Source: Stramonita haemastoma (lineage: Eukaryota; Mollusca; Gastropoda; Neogastropoda; Muricidae). From it: a DNA stretch of 64,000 nucleotides. Where the stretch lies: NCBI GenBank assembly GCA_030674155.1, contig CM060342.1:20189476-20253475 (forward strand), given 5' to 3'. Position numbers and translations under genes: made by a program. Every line of letters begins with the position of its first letter. Position 1 is the first letter of the stretch. Positions 60,509 to 64,000 of this stretch are shown here, one piece after another. The notes beneath the pieces are model-generated. The model was not told where the DNA came from, did no database searches, and was given only the letters and a program-made list of their open reading frames with translations.

Positions 60509-61146
60509 CTGTCCACACACACACATTCATATTTGTTGATGATACTTTTTGTTATAGGTTTGAAGAAATTAGAGATACAGTTTTTGTCTAGCATTCTTTT
60601 GTAATACTGGCTCAAAGTGTGTGTGCGAATGCACACACACACATGAGCAAGTGCACACATGCATGCATGCATATGACACACACACACCCCCCACACACCC
60701 ACATGCACTCACTCACTCACTCACCCACTTACAAACACGACGTGTCACATACAATGATACGCTCATACACACATATACTCTACCCACTCACCTCCCCCCC
60801 AACTTCCTTCCTTCCCACCCCTCTCCCCAAACCCACAAAGAAACAACATCTAACACCACCATACTCCCCAATCCCCCCAAAAAAAAACAACAACAACCAA
60901 AAACAAAACAAAACCCCCAAACCCAACCAACAACAACAAAACAAAAAATAAAAAACCCAACAAACAAAAAGAGAACAACAAAAAACCACAACCACCAACA
61001 ACCCCCCCCCCCCCCCCCCCCAATACCAACCCCCTGCCCCCCCCCCCCCCCCAAAAAAAAAAAAAAACACAAAAAACCGACCACCTTTACTAAAGCAAAG
61101 CACACAGGTGGGCCACACAGCACAAGTCCACTAGCTGCTTACTTAC
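60509..61146. other. Low-complexity intron
   Basis: (CA)-rich words and direct tgcatgca repeats (60,655-60,672), cactcact repeats (60,706-60,720), then A- and C-homopolymer-rich sequence with poly-C runs at 61,000-61,020 and 61,038-61,052. A 235-codon plus-strand frame here is a compositional artefact. Confidence 0.8.
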
Positions 61147-61271
61147 GGGCGGTGTGCTGGCTGGGGGAGAGGTGCTTGTTGTCCTTGCCGTTCTCGCTGG
61201 GCTGCACCTCCAGCACCACGCGTCTGAAGGACTCCCGACTCACCTGCTCCGCTAAACCCCAGGGGCAGTCA
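61147..61271 (-). CDS. PP2C phosphatase exon A (N-terminal region)
   Basis: A 125-bp exon bounded by acceptor gtgtttcag and donor GTAAGT. It starts with the last base of a codon, encodes 41 residues (CPWGLAEQVSRESFRRVVLE, then VQPSENGKDNKHLSPSQHTA), and ends with the first base of the next codon. That C plus GT of exon B gives Arg, so A joins B1 or B2 in frame (SPSQHTA-R-VELRHL). It has no recognisable domain and would be the part before the catalytic core. Support is splice-phase agreement and coding-like composition. It is present once; the left unit has lost it or never had it. Upstream exons are not visible. Confidence 0.65.
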
Positions 61272-61524
61272 CTGAAACACACAACACAACACAACACACC
61301 AACGTCACACAGCGGTCATAGTGTGTAACTTAGGCTATAGTGGCACGAGATGCATGTATGTACAAGTCACTGAAACACAACACAACACACACACAAGTCA
61401 CACGAGTCATAGTGTGTAACTTAGGCTATAGTGGCACAGATCATGTATGTACAGTTGACACAACGTACGGAAGTCATAGTGTGTAACTTAGGCTATAGTG
61501 GCACAAGATACATGTATGTACATG
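61267..61524 (-). repeat. Tandem repeat including the exon A acceptor
   Basis: agtcactgaaacac (the exon A acceptor with flanking exon bases, in plus orientation) occurs at 61,267 and again at 61,365, 98 bp apart. The linked word gtcatagtgtgtaacttagg recurs at 61,315, 61,406 and 61,473. A second acceptor-like site therefore sits upstream of the exon on the minus strand. Confidence 0.8.
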
Positions 61525-61529
61525 AACTA

Positions 61530-62525
61530 GATGAAGGAGGAGGAAGGAGGAGAAGGAGGAGAAGGTGAAGAAGGATGAAGAAGAGGAGAAAAAGGAGGAG
61601 GTGGTGGAGGAGAAAGAGGTGGAGGAGGAGGAGGAGGTTGTGGAGGGAGGAGGAGGGAGGAGGAGGAGGTGGTGGAGGAGGAGGAGAAAGAGGTGGAGGA
61701 GGGGGAGGAGGAGGGAGGAGGAGGAGAGAGAGGTGGAGGAGGAGGTGGAGGGGGAGGAGGAGGGGTGGAGGGGGAGGAGGAGGGGTGGAGGAGGAGGAGA
61801 AGGAGGAGGAAGGAGGAGGAGGAGAGAGGAGGAGGTGGAGGAGAAGGAGGAGGTGGTGGAGGTGGAGGAGGAGGAGAGGAGGAGGAGGTGAAGAGGAGGA
61901 AGGAGGAGGAGGAGGGGAGGTGGAGAAGGAGGGAGGGGAGGAGGAGGAGGTGGTGGAGGAGGAGGAGGAGAAGGAGGAGAAGGAGAAGGAGGAGGAGGAG
62001 AAGGCGGAGGAGAAGGAGGAGAAGAGGAGGAGGAGGAGGAGGAGGTGGAAGGAGAGAGGAGGAGGAGGAGGAGAAGAGGGAGGAGGAGGAGAAGAGGGAG
62101 GAGGAGGAGGTGGAGGAGGAGGAGGTGGGGGAGGAGGAGGTGGAGGTGGGGGAAGAGGAGGATGAGAAGGAGAAGGAGGTGGTGGAGGAGGAGAAGGAGG
62201 TGGTGGAGGAGGAGAAGGAGGAGGTGGTGGAGGAGGAGGAGGTGGTGGTGGAGGAGACGGAGGAGAAGAAGGAGAAGGAGGAGGAGAAAGGGGAGGAGGA
62301 GGTGGTGGAGGAGGGGAGGAGAAGGAGGAGGTGGAGGAGGAGGAGGAGGAGGATGAGAAGGAGGAGAAGGAGGGGGTGGTGGAGGAGGAGGTGGTGGAGG
62401 TGGAGGAGGAAGAGGAGAAGAAGGAGGAGAAGGTGGAGGAGGAGGAGGAGGTGGTGAAGGTGGAGGAGGTGGTGGAGGAGAAGAAGAAGAGAGAAGAATT
62501 GTGAAGAAAAAGAAGACAGCTCTAG
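61530..62525. repeat. (GGA)n purine-rich tract, about 1 kb
   Basis: Almost 1 kb of gga, gaa and ggt triplets with little pyrimidine on the plus strand. On the sense strand of the phosphatase gene it is a (CCT)n pyrimidine tract inside an intron upstream of exon A. A 395-codon minus-strand frame of Ser/Pro/Leu is an artefact. Confidence 0.95.
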
Positions 62526-62831
<306 letters not shown>

Positions 62832-63011
62832 GAATGAAGCTATTGTCATTGAGGAGGGAGAGGGGGGGGAGTGAAGTCAGAAGTGTGTAGGAAAGAGAGG
62901 TGTTTAACAAAAGTAGATCGTGGAGAAAATAAATTGGGGGCGATCATTTTTACAGTAAGGGACTTGTGTCTACTGTTATTGTGTTAAATTATTCAGCTGA
63001 CAATTTTCGCG

Positions 63012-63242
63012 ATGTGCTCAAAGCACGCAACACTACCACAGTGTTCCCAGTTTCGAGTGTTAGACCTGTCGAATTTCTATGTACTGGGGGAAAAGAAAAA
63101 CTGCACATTTCTCGTTCGTCTCGGTGACTTCATAGCTAAGAACCTGACCGTTTTTGTCACACGATGCACCACTAGTGTGTCAAAATGTACGGAAGACGAA
63201 GTCAAAATCAAATGCAGTACCTACCTGTTTGTGAGCACCTGA
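63012..63242 (+). CDS. Small open frame, 76 codons (second copy)
   Basis: Paralogue of 56,810-57,040 with the same start and the same length, by chance at its altered C-terminus (TYLFVST). Shared residues include the cysteines at 2, 11, 31, 52 and 59. Function unknown. Confidence 0.3.
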   Translation: MCSKHATLPQCSQFRVLDLSNFYVLGEKKNCTFLVRLGDFIAKNLTVFVTRCTTSVSKCTEDEVKIKCSTYLFVST

Positions 63243-63721
63243 TTTCAGCGCCATGAATTCCAGTGTACAGTGTACGGTTATCATTCGGTTAAAAACACGA
63301 AGGCTTTTGTTGTTTTCTTTGCTTAAGTTGAGATTTTTTTTTTTCAGAATAGCATCTTCATTTCTTAATTTGACTGAACGAGTCCAAATTTGACGTAATA
63401 TTATGCGTGACATGCCTCAACCCCAAAACAAGCACACAGTACATTTTTTCATACTTTCAAAATCGGTGAAAACACCAAACATGTTTCCTACCGCCACTCT
63501 ATATAAGATGCTGCATGGCCCAGCAAGATAACCCTTTTGTTAAAAGATTGTTTTCCTTTTCTTTCTTTTTTCCCATCTCTTTCAGTTCACCCTCCCGCTT
63601 CTTTTTCTTCTCAAATTCATCCCCCCCACCCCCCCTTTTTAAAATGTGACTACATATTATTTGTAGTCAATATTTAGTAAGAATACTAAAAAATTGTAGG
63701 GGTTGGCAGATAAATTGGCAT

Positions 63722-64000
63722 ACGGCTCTTTGGGGCCCGTCTTCGCCCCAAACGGCACCTTTTTGGTAGGGGGGTGGGTAGGCATGCGCGCACGAGCGCG
63801 CGCGCTGGTGTTTGTCAGTGCGTTTGTTTGTGTGCGCACATGTGTCGGGGACACTGCAGTTTGCTGTGGTGCATGATATTGCTGTATATTGTCATTATTA
63901 TTATGCGCCCTGCTTGGTTTTCGGTGCGTACACTGTACGGGATTTCCTTGCCACAAACTAGCTTTTCTCAGCTCTTGAGGGCGTCGGAGTCGCCACAAGT
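63722..64000. repeat. 390-bp satellite, array III (runs off the window)
   Basis: About 0.7 unit of the same satellite (tttggggcccgtcttcgccc, tatgcatgcgcgcac altered to aggcatgcgcgcac, aaactagcttttctcagctc). It begins close to the hairpin segment, as array I does. Confidence 0.9.

Noticed and set aside
60621..61328. 235-codon plus-strand frame rich in Thr, Pro, His and Gln
   Set aside because: Translation of low-complexity CA-, A- and C-rich intron; antisense to exon A at its end.

Overview
This window is eukaryotic, most likely a marine gastropod or other molluscan nuclear genome. The few coding pieces are short, spliced exons with GT-AG boundaries and metazoan PP2C phosphatase sequence. Everything else is tRNA-derived SINEs, decayed LINEs, (CA)n/(GA)n microsatellites and satellites. 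The SINE style and a palindromic repeat near 41.1 kb are what I associate with gastropods. That assignment is an inference, and no species is claimed.

Layout: 1-2.2 kb is unassigned sequence with (GA)n tracts. 2.2-8.6 kb is a tandem satellite of about 390 bp (array I), interrupted twice by a composite element: an internally deleted SINE, (CA)n, then a 260-bp repeat called the TATACC element here. 8.9-30.1 kb is one continuous graded minisatellite of about 21 kb. Its unit drifts from a 17-mer with CpG, to a 17-mer with one C, to a 26-mer with almost no C on the plus strand. 30.1-37.9 kb is satellite array II with two more composites; its first 1.45 kb is in exact register with the end of array I. 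37.9-44.5 kb holds two 5'-truncated LINEs, nested minisatellites and SINE pieces. 44.5-53 kb is a cluster of composite units made of the same modules in the same order (SINE-B, spacer, TATACC element, inverted SINE-A, head-to-head SINE head), one of them hit by a 945-bp inverted-repeat DNA transposon.

54.3-63.5 kb holds the only convincing gene, on the minus strand: exons of a PPM1E/PPM1F-type (POPX-like) PP2C phosphatase. A head-to-tail tandem duplication (GCAT microhomology at the junction) has duplicated two consecutive exons, giving minus-strand order A, B2, C2, B1, C1. B2 carries an in-frame stop, and the exon phases forbid using the two copies in series, so the only readable route in the window is A-B1-C1. 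The 3' splice site of both C exons is itself tandemly repeated (55 bp, three copies in C1 and two in C2). A further satellite fragment starts at 63.7 kb and runs off the window.

No bacterial-type operon, CRISPR array, rRNA or intact tRNA gene is present. Most long open frames are by-products of repeats and are not annotated as genes.
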